Positions 1 through 6,488 of a stretch of DNA of 7,198 bases are shown here, piece by piece. This DNA comes from Acidimicrobiia bacterium (GTDB lineage: Bacteria > Actinomycetota > Acidimicrobiia > Acidimicrobiales > Ilumatobacteraceae). The stretch covers positions 1-7,198 of the forward strand of contig RFOJ01000042.1 of assembly GCA_009926705.1 (NCBI GenBank). The letters run 5' to 3'. Every line of letters starts with the position of its first letter. The stretch's first letter is position 1. A program made the translations under genes and the position numbers. Under the pieces are notes generated by a model. The model ran no database searches, was not told the DNA's origin, and was given only the letters and a program-made list of their open reading frames with translations.

Positions 1-51
1 AAAACACACGGCGGTGAGCACGTCGACAACGGCGCCCAGAATGTCGCTCAT
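1..51 (-). CDS. mnhG: Mrp/Mnh antiporter subunit G, N-terminal fragment (cut by window edge)
   Basis: Only the first 17 codons are present, reading MSDILGAVVDVLTAVCF; the gene continues past the left edge. The short hydrophobic start looks like the first membrane helix of MnhG/MrpG, a small subunit with about three helices that is needed to assemble the antiporter. The assignment rests mainly on position: it follows mnhF directly, where MnhG belongs in the canonical A-to-G order. Its ATG (51-49) overlaps the mnhF TGA (50-48) in an ATGA. A good Shine-Dalgarno, AAAGGA, lies six bases upstream (plus-strand 58-63). No other start competes. The sequence seen is too short to judge domain integrity. 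Confidence 0.8.
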   Translation of the reverse strand, partial: MSDILGAVVDVLTAVCF

Positions 52-314
52 TGGTCGTCCTTTCGCGACTCGATGAAGCGTGCCACCGTCACGGAGGTGA
101 GAAAGCCCATCAAGCCAAGCACGACTGCGAGATCGAGCATGAGGCCGTCATCTGCACGGCTTGCCCCGACCAGCAGCGCACACGTGATAACTGCAGACAA
201 CGTGTCGAGTGCGACGGCACGGTCGCCAAGCGAAGACCGTCGCACCACGCGCGCGACGACCAGAACTGCGGCAAAGGCCAAAACGACAAGCGTCACCGTC
301 TCGACTGACTTCAC
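48..314 (-). CDS. mnhF: Mrp/Mnh Na+(cation)/H+ antiporter subunit F
   Basis: This 88-residue membrane protein has the length and pattern of MnhF/MrpF. Three hydrophobic segments are visible, near residues 5-23, 36-51 and 59-79. The loop after helix 1 carries the family signature DRAVALD (31-37), and helix 3 begins with a conserved acidic residue, D61, followed by LAVVLGLMGFL. The tail is charged (ESRKDDQ). MnhF is one of the small subunits of the antiporter in the cytoplasmic membrane; it is required for the complex and is not known to carry ions alone. Translation starts at GTG (314-312), which overlaps the mnhE TGA in GTGA. GGGAG five bases upstream (plus 320-324), with AAGGAG further back (326-331), supports that start. 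The identification is secure from motif and operon position. Confidence 0.93.
   Translation of the reverse strand: MKSVETVTLVVLAFAAVLVVARVVRRSSLGDRAVALDTLSAVITCALLVGASRADDGLMLDLAVVLGLMGFLTSVTVARFIESRKDDQ
58..63 (-). promoter_or_regulatory. Shine-Dalgarno of mnhG
   Basis: AAAGGA on the minus strand lies six bases before the mnhG ATG at 51, inside the last codons of mnhF. It supports calling the partial gene at the window edge. Confidence 0.7.
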
Positions 315-790
315 GCTCTCTCCCGCTCCTTGAATGCTGCGGCGACTCGGCGCTCAAGGTCGAGCACGTCTGCGGCAAACTTCGCAGGGTCAACTTCACC
401 AAGCACGTGCACGGAGAGCTCGAGCAATTCCGGATCGAGTTCGAGGGTCATCGTGCCGGGGGTCAGAGTGATGGCGTTGGCGACGATCGCTCCGTAGAAC
501 ACCGAGCCGCGCGCGAGCCTGACCCGCTGCACCGTGGGATGAGTGCGCTTGGCGGTCGGCGAGAGCACGGCGAGGGCGACTCGCAGGCTTGACGTGACCA
601 GGCTGTATGAGACGAACATCAGTAGGCGCAAACCGCCCCACGGACGCAGCAGGTAAATGGGCCCCGAACGCTCGGCAAAGAGCCACGTCACGAGCCCGAC
701 CGCCACGATCCCCGACGCGACGTTTGCCACCGACACTTCGCCCCACAGCGCAACCCACAGCGCAAGCAGTGCAAGCGATCGTGCAATCAC
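311..790 (-). CDS. mnhE: Mrp/Mnh Na+(cation)/H+ antiporter subunit E
   Basis: This 159-residue protein matches MnhE/MrpE in length and layout. The N-terminal half is hydrophobic, with helices near residues 5-17, 20-38 and 52-76. A soluble C-terminal domain follows and contains the family hallmark TLTPGT (108-113), preceded by AIVANAI and followed by MTLELDPE. The end is charged (ERRVAAAFKERERA). MnhE is an accessory subunit that packs against the small-subunit part of the complex. The start is GTG (790-788), whose last two bases join the mnhD TGA in GTGA. The Shine-Dalgarno is weak: only a GGCGGTGAAG-like purine stretch close to the start. Translation therefore probably depends on ribosomes finishing mnhD. 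The C-terminal codons overlap mnhF in the same way. Confidence 0.95.
   Translation of the reverse strand: MIARSLALLALWVALWGEVSVANVASGIVAVGLVTWLFAERSGPIYLLRPWGGLRLLMFVSYSLVTSSLRVALAVLSPTAKRTHPTVQRVRLARGSVFYGAIVANAITLTPGTMTLELDPELLELSVHVLGEVDPAKFAADVLDLERRVAAAFKERERA
320..331 (-). promoter_or_regulatory. Shine-Dalgarno region deciding the GTG start of mnhF
   Basis: Minus-strand AAGGAG (plus 326-331) followed by GGGAG (plus 320-324) precedes the GTG at 314. The nearer copy has a five-base spacing. The doubled purine motif supports the GTG start. Confidence 0.65.
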
Positions 791-2262
791 GACTTCACCG
801 CCGTCACGTATCCCGCAACATCGAGGATTTGCTCGGCTGCTTTGTTCGCGAAGTCATACAGCGGACCTGCACCTACGGCGATGGCGAGCGACAGCACAAC
901 AACGAGTGCAGTCGCCATCGACATGAGTGCATGCCTTCGCAGAATGCCCACGCCAACACTCGCTGCGGGCTCGACGTCACCCCAGAATGCGCCTACCCAA
1001 ATCTTGGTCATCGACACGAGCGTCAGCAAACTCACGGCGAGAGCGACGGCGACGGCCACCCATTGCTCGCTGTCAACGCCCGCTCGAACGATGGCGAACT
1101 TGGCAAGAAACCCGGAGAGTGGTGGCAATCCGGCGAGGCTGAGCGCAGGAACGAGGAACATCGCCGCGAACGCCGGCGAGCGGCGCGCAAGACCACTCAC
1201 TGCGTCGAACGAACTGCTGCCGGAGTCGCGCTCGATAATGCCCTCAACGAGGAAAAGCGACGTCTTCACGGGGATGTGGTGGATGAGATAAAAAATCGTC
1301 GCCGCGATTGCCGCAGTGCCGCCGATGCCCAGGCCGAAAACCATGTAACCGATCTGCGAAACGATATGAAACGACAGAATGCGCTTCATGTCGGTGTGCG
1401 AGATCGCGCCGAGAACTCCGAGGGCCATCGTGAGCGCACCGACCACCACGATGAGGTCGTTGAGTTCGCCCGGGAACAACAGCGTTTGGGTGCGAATAAG
1501 GCAGTACACGCCGACTTTCGTGAGAAGACCGGCAAAGACGGCACTGACTGAGCTCGGGGCCGTGGGGTACGAGTCGGGCAACCAGAAAAAGAGTGGGAAG
1601 ACAGCCGCCTTTATGCCGAAGGCGACGAGAAGCAGCAGCTGCAAACCGATGCGCGTCCCGTCGGGCAGCGCGGCGAGCCGGGCTGGCAGCTCGGCCATGC
1701 TCACGGTTCCGGTCGCGGCGAAGATGAGCCCAACTGCGGTGACAAGCACCATCGACTCGATGACGTTCAACACCACGTATGTGGTGCCCGCGCGGATCTG
1801 CGCATCACTGCCCTCGAGCGTGAGCAATACATAGCTGGCCATGAGGAGAATCTCGAAAGCGACGAACAAGTTGAACAAGTCACCCGCCAAGAACGCCTGC
1901 GAGATGCCCGCCGACATCACCATGTACACCGGGTGGTAGAACGCCGAGCGCTCCCCCGCTGATTTCTGGCCCACTGAATACACGAGCACGAGCAGCGTGA
2001 CGGTGAGTGCAATCACCACCATCACCGAGGCGAGTCGGTCGGCGACGAACGTGATGGCGAATGATCCGGGCCAGCCGCCCATGCGCACAACATGCATCGC
2101 GTCGTTCGACCAGGCGTCGACGAGCACGCTCGTTGCGGCGACGAGGGAGGTTCCGAGTGTCACGAAGCTAAGGGTTCGCTGAACAGGGCGCGGTCGAAAG
2201 ACCAACGCGGTCGCCGCACCGATCAGCGGCAACAGCACCACAAGCGACAGCAGTGTGGTCAT
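787..2262 (-). CDS. mnhD: Mrp/Mnh Na+(cation)/H+ antiporter subunit D (NuoN/NuoM-like)
   Basis: This 491-residue polytopic protein has roughly 14 helices and is close to the usual MnhD length of about 500. It belongs to the proton-conducting antiporter family shared with complex I subunits NuoL/M/N. Visible key residues are E137 in the FEILLMASY helix, K218 in FGIKAAVFPLFFWLPDSYP, K249 in LTKVGVY, K293 in DMKRIL, H299 in SFHIVSQIGY, the H328-H329 pair, K333 and K389 in GFLAKF. In characterised Mrp systems, the glutamate and lysines at these positions are essential for antiport, so this copy looks functional. With MnhA it forms the ion-translocating core; the exact coupling path is still debated in the literature. 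The ATG (2262-2260) overlaps the mnhC stop in ATGA; a purine run AGGGAAG sits about ten bases upstream, a somewhat long spacing. A 314-codon open frame on the opposite strand is a GC-driven shadow. Confidence 0.96.
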   Translation of the reverse strand: MTTLLSLVVLLPLIGAATALVFRPRPVQRTLSFVTLGTSLVAATSVLVDAWSNDAMHVVRMGGWPGSFAITFVADRLASVMVVIALTVTLLVLVYSVGQKSAGERSAFYHPVYMVMSAGISQAFLAGDLFNLFVAFEILLMASYVLLTLEGSDAQIRAGTTYVVLNVIESMVLVTAVGLIFAATGTVSMAELPARLAALPDGTRIGLQLLLLVAFGIKAAVFPLFFWLPDSYPTAPSSVSAVFAGLLTKVGVYCLIRTQTLLFPGELNDLIVVVGALTMALGVLGAISHTDMKRILSFHIVSQIGYMVFGLGIGGTAAIAATIFYLIHHIPVKTSLFLVEGIIERDSGSSSFDAVSGLARRSPAFAAMFLVPALSLAGLPPLSGFLAKFAIVRAGVDSEQWVAVAVALAVSLLTLVSMTKIWVGAFWGDVEPAASVGVGILRRHALMSMATALVVVLSLAIAVGAGPLYDFANKAAEQILDVAGYVTAVKS

Positions 2263-2654
2263 GGCGAGACGTCTTCCCTGTGTCGCTCGTCGGTTGACTT
2301 CGCACTGCTCGAATCGCGACGCGTGATCAGTCGATCTTCGACGTCGTCTTCTACTTCGTCGTTCTCGGTGATGGTCCAGTTGCGCCAGGCGAGGGCAAGC
2401 ACGAACGACAGGAGCGCAAACCCGATGACGATTGCCGTGAGCACGAGGGCTTGTGGCAAAGGATCGGTGAGTTCGCCGACGCGACCAATAATCGGCGCCT
2501 CAGCCGGGCTGCTACCAGCCGCGACGATGAGAACGTTGACCCCATTTCCGAGCACGCCGACGCCGAGAGCAATTCGTGTCAACGAGCGCTCCATCAACAG
2601 ATACGACCCAGCAGCAAACAACACGCCCGTCAGGATGAGCAACGAAAAGCTCAT
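2259..2654 (-). CDS. mnhC: Mrp/Mnh Na+(cation)/H+ antiporter subunit C (NuoK-like)
   Basis: This 131-residue protein is related to complex I subunit NuoK. It has three predicted helices, near residues 3-20, 27-47 and 67-90. The diagnostic MnhC signature TDPLPQALVLTAIVIG lies at 63-78 at the start of helix 3, and GNGVN at 36-40 in helix 2. Residues from about 91 onwards form a hydrophilic tail of about 40 residues, rich in D and E (ENDEVEDDVED at 97-107). This makes the protein longer than the roughly 113-residue firmicute MnhC. MnhC sits in the small-subunit part of the complex and is essential for assembly. The ATG (2654-2652) overlaps the mnhB TGA in ATGA and has a strong GAGGA six bases upstream (plus 2661-2665). 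Confidence 0.95.
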   Translation of the reverse strand: MSFSLLILTGVLFAAGSYLLMERSLTRIALGVGVLGNGVNVLIVAAGSSPAEAPIIGRVGELTDPLPQALVLTAIVIGFALLSFVLALAWRNWTITENDEVEDDVEDRLITRRDSSSAKSTDERHREDVSP

Positions 2655-3166
2655 GCGATGTCCTCGTCTCCGAACACGGTCGACTGCCTGGTGCCGAGCG
2701 ACAACAAGATCATCAGCACGACCGCCACGACGACGAAGAAGACGCCGAGGTCAAAGAACATCGACGAGACGATCTTTACTTCACCGATGAGCGGTACGTC
2801 GAGCTTCCAGATATGCGACTCGAGCGGTGTGGCGCCGACGAAGAGCGGGGTCACAGTAGTGCCGAGCGCGAGCAGTAACCCAAAGCCGAGCAGTCGCGTC
2901 GGATGCAGAATCGTTCGAAACCGAACATGAGGTTCGCGACCGGTGAGATACTGCAGCACGAAGACCCCGCCGACGATGAGCCCACCGGCAAAGCCCCCGC
3001 CGGGTGCGTTGTGACCACGGAACGTCACATAAATAGCGACGAGCACGGCGACCTTCGACAACCACCTGTCGACGAGCTCGTCGAAGATGGCCGACCTGAC
3101 GATGTCAGACGGGTTTCTGGCACCGCCAGAGTTCGACACATCCTTCGGATGCTCTGGGCTCGTCAC
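2651..3166 (-). CDS. mnhB: Mrp/Mnh Na+(cation)/H+ antiporter subunit B
   Basis: This 171-residue protein contains the MnhB domain. The hallmark GHNAPGGGFAGG at 51-62 and the helix IVSSMFFDLGVFFVVV at 132-147 are both present. Four membrane helices are predicted, near 36-49, 57-73, 91-111 and 133-157. About 24 hydrophilic residues precede the first conserved region (SAIFDELVDRW), an extension compared with the roughly 140-residue firmicute MnhB. The GTG start (3166-3164) is supported by a very good GGGGAG six bases upstream (plus 3173-3178), so the extension is probably translated. MnhB is a separate gene and is not fused to MnhA, which defines the seven-gene group 1 Mrp arrangement. The start overlaps the mnhA TGA in GTGA. 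Confidence 0.95.
   Translation of the reverse strand: MTSPEHPKDVSNSGGARNPSDIVRSAIFDELVDRWLSKVAVLVAIYVTFRGHNAPGGGFAGGLIVGGVFVLQYLTGREPHVRFRTILHPTRLLGFGLLLALGTTVTPLFVGATPLESHIWKLDVPLIGEVKIVSSMFFDLGVFFVVVAVVLMILLSLGTRQSTVFGDEDIA
2661..2665 (-). promoter_or_regulatory. Shine-Dalgarno of mnhC
   Basis: GAGGA on the minus strand, within the end of mnhB, lies six bases before the mnhC ATG. It allows fresh initiation in addition to coupling through the ATGA overlap. Confidence 0.7.
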
Positions 3167-5463
3167 TTTGCACTCCCCGCCGACTTCGCACGACGCTGGC
3201 GCTCAGCCACACGAACAAGATTGACCACACCCAAGGCAGCAATCGCGAGCACGGTGATCTCACCCATCGTGTCGAAGCCGCGGAAGTCGACCAGGATTAC
3301 GTTTACAACGTTCGCTCCCCCGGCCTCGTCAACTGAACGAGTGAGATAATCCGCGGCAACAGAAGGTGCCTCGCGCGACTCACGCACGAGAAGCGCAAAA
3401 CACGGCACCACAACGCCGATTGCCGCGGCAACTGCGGCGCGAGCCCACTTCGGCACCCACTGCGACGCTGGTGCGAACCGTCTCGGCATGACACGCAACG
3501 CAAGCAAGAAAATCACAATGGTGAGGGTCTCAACGAGCAATTGCGTGAGGGCGAGATCTGGCGCGCCGCGCATCACGAACAGCACCGCGATGCCGTAACC
3601 CACCCCACCGAGCAATAAAGCGGCGGTGAACCGCAGCGGCACGACGACAGTGGCAACCGCGAATACTGCGACGAGCAGTGCCACGAGCACCGTCATCGGC
3701 GAGTCGTCAACGAAACTCGCGGCACTCGGGAATCCGTCGAGCAACAGTCCAGAGAGCATCGCGGCCGTCGCGACGACTGCAGTGACTGCAACGTACATCG
3801 GCAACGAGCCCGTTTGTGTGGCGGCAGTGATGCGCTTGGCGAATCCGAGCGTGGAGTCGTAGATGCGGTCAAAGGTGCGTTCGCCACGCGTTCCGCCGGT
3901 ACGTGTCGCAGTGAGCGGAGCCCGCCATCCGATGAATGATCCGACGATGATGACGACCGCTGATATGAGGAGTGCATCGTCGATGCCGGGCCACAGCACG
4001 AGCTTGCCTTTGGCGTCCGCATCAAGCGAGAGAGCAGGGGCCACAAGCACCTTTCCGACGAACGATGCGAACAGGCCAAAGGCGAGAGAGAAACCTGCGG
4101 CCTCAACCACCGGACGCGCGAGCAGGATTGCTCCGACTCGGGAAGTGTGATGTTCAGCCGCAACTTTTAATGGCCGTCGCACCAGTGCGCGCAACAGTCG
4201 TGCGCTGTAGGCGACCGACAACACAGAACCCGCGACAACTCCGACCAGTGCGATGGTGGCGACATTGCCGAGGTCTGCCTCGAGCAGCGCGACGAGCGCT
4301 TTTTCTTTCGTGACGAACCCGAAAAATGGAATGATGCCCGCCATCGAGAGTGTCGCTACGACGAGCGATGCCGTGACGAGCGGCAAGCGGGTGCGTGCTT
4401 CCGCGAGACGCGATACTTCGCGAGTTTCGAGTTCGTGGTCGACGACCCCGACTCCGAGAAAGAGACCCACCTTGAACACGGCGTGCGCCAGTAAGTGGGC
4501 TACGCCTGCGTAGAGAGCTAGCGGCGACCCGATGCCGACGAGCACCGTCAGCAAGCCGAGTTGCGACACCGTGCTGTGCGCGAGCAGCAACTTCGCGTCG
4601 TTCTGTCGAAGCGCCCGCCATCCGCCGATCAACATCGTGACGCACCCGGCGATGACGACCCACCACTGCCAGAAGGCTGACTCACCGAACGCAGGCGACG
4701 TTCGCGCCAGGAGCACGATGCCGGCTTTCACCATGGTTGCTGAGTGCAGGTAGGCGCTGACCGGCGTGGGTGCGGCCATCGCTCCAGGCAGCCAGAAGTG
4801 GAAGGGAAACTGTGCACTCTTCGTGAACGCACCGAGCAGGATGAGCACGATGGCCGCATCGACCAGTGTGCCGGTCGGCTGGAGAGCGACTAGGTCAGTG
4901 AAGCGGGTTGTTCCGACGTCGACTTGGAGCAGCGCGACGGCTCCAAGCAGGCACAACCCACCTGCGCCAGTGGTAAGCAGCGCCCGCACCGCGGCCTGTC
5001 GCGCAGATTCAGATTTGTCGTTGAGCCCGATCAACAAGAACGAACAAATCGACGTGAGCTCCCAGAAGACGAACATGGTGAAGAGATCGGAGGCAATCAC
5101 GACACCGGTCATCGAGCCAGCAAACGCAAGAAACACTCCGACGAATCGGGCGAAGGTCTCATCGTGTTCGAAATATGCGATCGCATAGGTGAGTACGGCG
5201 AACCCGAGCACTAGGACAATGAGCGACATCAGCACACCGAAGCCGTCGAGCGAGAAGTGCAAGTCGAGCCCGAGGGCACTCAACCACTTGACCGTCGCAG
5301 TTGGTGCCTCATCAACCCCGACTCCTTCGACGACGGTCGCTGCGACTCCCGCCAGAAACACAGCGAGCCCGGCGAACGCCCCTACGAGAGGTCGGCGTCG
5401 GAGGCCCACCGCCGTCGCGACACCAACGAGGAAGAGCCCCAGCACTGCGACGAGTAGCGCCAT
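3163..5463 (-). CDS. mnhA: Mrp/Mnh Na+(cation)/H+ antiporter subunit A (NuoL-like plus C-terminal MbhD/MbhE-type domains)
   Basis: This 766-residue protein is the largest Mrp subunit and is slightly shorter than typical stand-alone MrpA (about 770-800). Residues 65-115 resemble the NuoL N-terminal region, and about 125-415 form the proton-antiporter core. Within the core are E135 in FWELTS, K215 in GAFTKSAQFPFHFWLPG, H240, K246 in MVKAG, K291 in NDAKLLLAHSTVSQLG, H323/H327 and K331 in VAHLLAHAVFKVGLFL, and K386 in GFVTKEK. Residues about 590-660 match the DUF4040/MbhD-like domain (GAPDLALTQLLVETLTIV, with E645). About 700-752 match the MbhE-like domain (VDFRGFDTMGEITVL, with D726, D731 and E735). 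All signatures of an active MrpA are present. It is the first gene of the operon. The ATG (5463-5461) has no Shine-Dalgarno in the 26 bases upstream, unlike most downstream genes. The stop overlaps mnhB. Confidence 0.97.
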   Translation of the reverse strand: MALLVAVLGLFLVGVATAVGLRRRPLVGAFAGLAVFLAGVAATVVEGVGVDEAPTATVKWLSALGLDLHFSLDGFGVLMSLIVLVLGFAVLTYAIAYFEHDETFARFVGVFLAFAGSMTGVVIASDLFTMFVFWELTSICSFLLIGLNDKSESARQAAVRALLTTGAGGLCLLGAVALLQVDVGTTRFTDLVALQPTGTLVDAAIVLILLGAFTKSAQFPFHFWLPGAMAAPTPVSAYLHSATMVKAGIVLLARTSPAFGESAFWQWWVVIAGCVTMLIGGWRALRQNDAKLLLAHSTVSQLGLLTVLVGIGSPLALYAGVAHLLAHAVFKVGLFLGVGVVDHELETREVSRLAEARTRLPLVTASLVVATLSMAGIIPFFGFVTKEKALVALLEADLGNVATIALVGVVAGSVLSVAYSARLLRALVRRPLKVAAEHHTSRVGAILLARPVVEAAGFSLAFGLFASFVGKVLVAPALSLDADAKGKLVLWPGIDDALLISAVVIIVGSFIGWRAPLTATRTGGTRGERTFDRIYDSTLGFAKRITAATQTGSLPMYVAVTAVVATAAMLSGLLLDGFPSAASFVDDSPMTVLVALLVAVFAVATVVVPLRFTAALLLGGVGYGIAVLFVMRGAPDLALTQLLVETLTIVIFLLALRVMPRRFAPASQWVPKWARAAVAAAIGVVVPCFALLVRESREAPSVAADYLTRSVDEAGGANVVNVILVDFRGFDTMGEITVLAIAALGVVNLVRVAERQRRAKSAGSAK
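3173..3178 (-). promoter_or_regulatory. Shine-Dalgarno deciding the GTG start of mnhB
   Basis: GGGGAG on the minus strand, inside the last codons of mnhA, lies six bases before the GTG at 3166. It supports the GTG start and hence the hydrophilic N-terminal extension of MnhB. Confidence 0.75.
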
Positions 5464-5484
5464 GAGCGACCAAAATTACCACTC
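5464..5484. promoter_or_regulatory. Divergent mnhA/menB intergenic gap with a possible shared -10 region
   Basis: Only 21 bases lie between the two divergent start codons. The gap holds CAAAATTACC (5471-5480), an AT-rich patch in a GC-rich setting. Read leftward, TAATTT (5478-5473) matches the three most conserved -10 bases (T1, A2, T6), is preceded by TGG (extended -10-like), and ends nine bases before the mnhA ATG. Read rightward, CAAAAT (5471-5476) matches four of six -10 bases and ends eight bases before the first menB ATG. Transcription from either would give leaders of only a few bases or none, in line with the missing Shine-Dalgarno sequences. No convincing -35 is seen. The promoters could instead lie inside the opposing coding regions. 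Confidence 0.4.
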
Positions 5485-6456
5485 ATGACGCGACGAGAGC
5501 AGACCATGACGCCACGCAGGCAGACTGTTCGTGTGACAAATCCCGCACGCGAATGGGGCATCTCCCCATTGTTCGACGCCAAGGCGTGGAAGCCGGTCGC
5601 CGGCTTTGATTTTCGCGACATCACCTACCACCGCAGCGTCGACTCGGGCACGGTGCGCGTCGCATTCAACCGCCCTGAAGTGCGCAACGCTTTCCGCCCG
5701 CAGACGGTCGACGAACTTTTCGTCGCACTCGACCACGCTCGTCAAACACCCGACGTGGGTTGTGTGTTGCTCACCGGTAACGGCCCGTCGCCGAAAGACG
5801 GTGGCTGGGCGTTCTGCAGCGGCGGCGATCAACGCATCCGCGGCAAGGACGGTTACAAGTACGCCGACGGCGACGACGCGAGCACCATCACTTCAGCTCG
5901 CACCGGACGTTTGCACATTCTCGAAGTGCAGCGCCTGATTCGCTTCATGCCCAAAGTCGTCGTGTGCGTGGTGCCCGGGTGGGCGGTCGGCGGCGGGCAC
6001 AGCCTGCATGTGGTGTGCGACCTCACCATCGCGAGCAAGCAGCACGCGAAGTTCAAGCAGACCGATGCCGACGTCGCGAGCTTCGACGGCGGTTACGGCT
6101 CGGCATACCTGGCGCGACAAGTCGGTCAGAAGTTCGCCCGCGAGATCTTCTTTCTCGGACGCGAATACTCGGCCGATGAAGCCCACCGTATGGGAATGGT
6201 GAACGCGGTGGTCGACCACGACGAGTTGGAAAACGTTGCGCTCGAGTGGGCGCGTGAGATCAATGCAAAGAGCCCCACGGCACAACGCATGCTCAAGTTC
6301 GCATTCAACTTGATCGATGACGGCTTGGTCGGTCAGCAACTCTTCGCCGGCGAGGCGACCCGGCTCGCCTACATGACCGACGAAGCGCAAGAGGGTCGCG
6401 ACGCGTTCTTGCAGAAGCGCGACCCCAACTGGTCGAACTACCCCTGGCACTTCTGA
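5485..6456 (+). CDS. menB: 1,4-dihydroxy-2-naphthoyl-CoA synthase (MenB), crotonase superfamily
   Basis: MenB closes the second aromatic ring of menaquinone, converting o-succinylbenzoyl-CoA to 1,4-dihydroxy-2-naphthoyl-CoA in the cytoplasm. The 323-residue product follows the mycobacterial enzyme (314 residues) almost throughout: FDAKAW (30-35), VAFNRPEVRNAFRP (59-72), LTGNGPSPKDGGWAFCSGGDQRIRG in 96-120, GWAVGGGHSLH (165-175), FDGGYGSAYLARQVGQKFAR (200-219) and the C-terminal FLQKR. Expected active-site residues are present: oxyanion-hole G114 and G170, D194, S199 and Y296. D194 marks the type that, from published MenB work, supplies its own carboxylate and does not need bound bicarbonate. 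Start choice is uncertain. ATG 5485 gives the longest form without a Shine-Dalgarno; ATG 5506 has GAGAG six bases upstream and gives 316 residues; GTG 5533 is also possible. Conserved sequence begins only near residue 28. It is divergent from mnhA. Confidence 0.97.
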   Translation: MTRREQTMTPRRQTVRVTNPAREWGISPLFDAKAWKPVAGFDFRDITYHRSVDSGTVRVAFNRPEVRNAFRPQTVDELFVALDHARQTPDVGCVLLTGNGPSPKDGGWAFCSGGDQRIRGKDGYKYADGDDASTITSARTGRLHILEVQRLIRFMPKVVVCVVPGWAVGGGHSLHVVCDLTIASKQHAKFKQTDADVASFDGGYGSAYLARQVGQKFAREIFFLGREYSADEAHRMGMVNAVVDHDELENVALEWAREINAKSPTAQRMLKFAFNLIDDGLVGQQLFAGEATRLAYMTDEAQEGRDAFLQKRDPNWSNYPWHF

Positions 6457-6477
6457 GCCAGAGTTACTGACAGCATC

Positions 6478-6482
6478 AAGGT
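6478..6482 (+). promoter_or_regulatory. Shine-Dalgarno deciding the GTG start of the SpoU methyltransferase
   Basis: AAGGT stands six bases before GTG 6489. The in-frame stop at 6468-6470 leaves no earlier ATG or GTG, so this site and the GTG together fix the start. Confidence 0.65.
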
Positions 6483-6488
6483 CTCACG

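Noticed and set aside
1284..1299. An A-run (six A at 1290-1295) with flanking AT-rich bases, considered as a terminator or promoter within mnhD.
   Set aside because: It encodes the conserved helix segment IFYLIHH of MnhD, and no GC-rich hairpin stands beside it.
607..1551. A 314-codon open frame on the plus strand opposite mnhD.
   Set aside because: It is a GC-driven shadow: the product is rich in Arg, His and Glu with no fold or motif, while the opposite strand encodes an intact, recognisable MnhD.
2092..2790. A plus-strand open frame across the mnhB-mnhC-mnhD boundary.
   Set aside because: It lies antisense to three secure genes. The product ends in an Arg run and has no family signature.
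4154..4666. A 170-codon minus-strand frame inside mnhA, out of frame with it.
   Set aside because: It overlaps the conserved antiporter core of MnhA and translates to an Arg-rich, low-complexity product typical of an off-frame reading.
5893..6450. A 185-codon open frame on the minus strand opposite menB.
   Set aside because: menB is highly conserved in the plus-strand frame. The antisense product has no recognisable motif.
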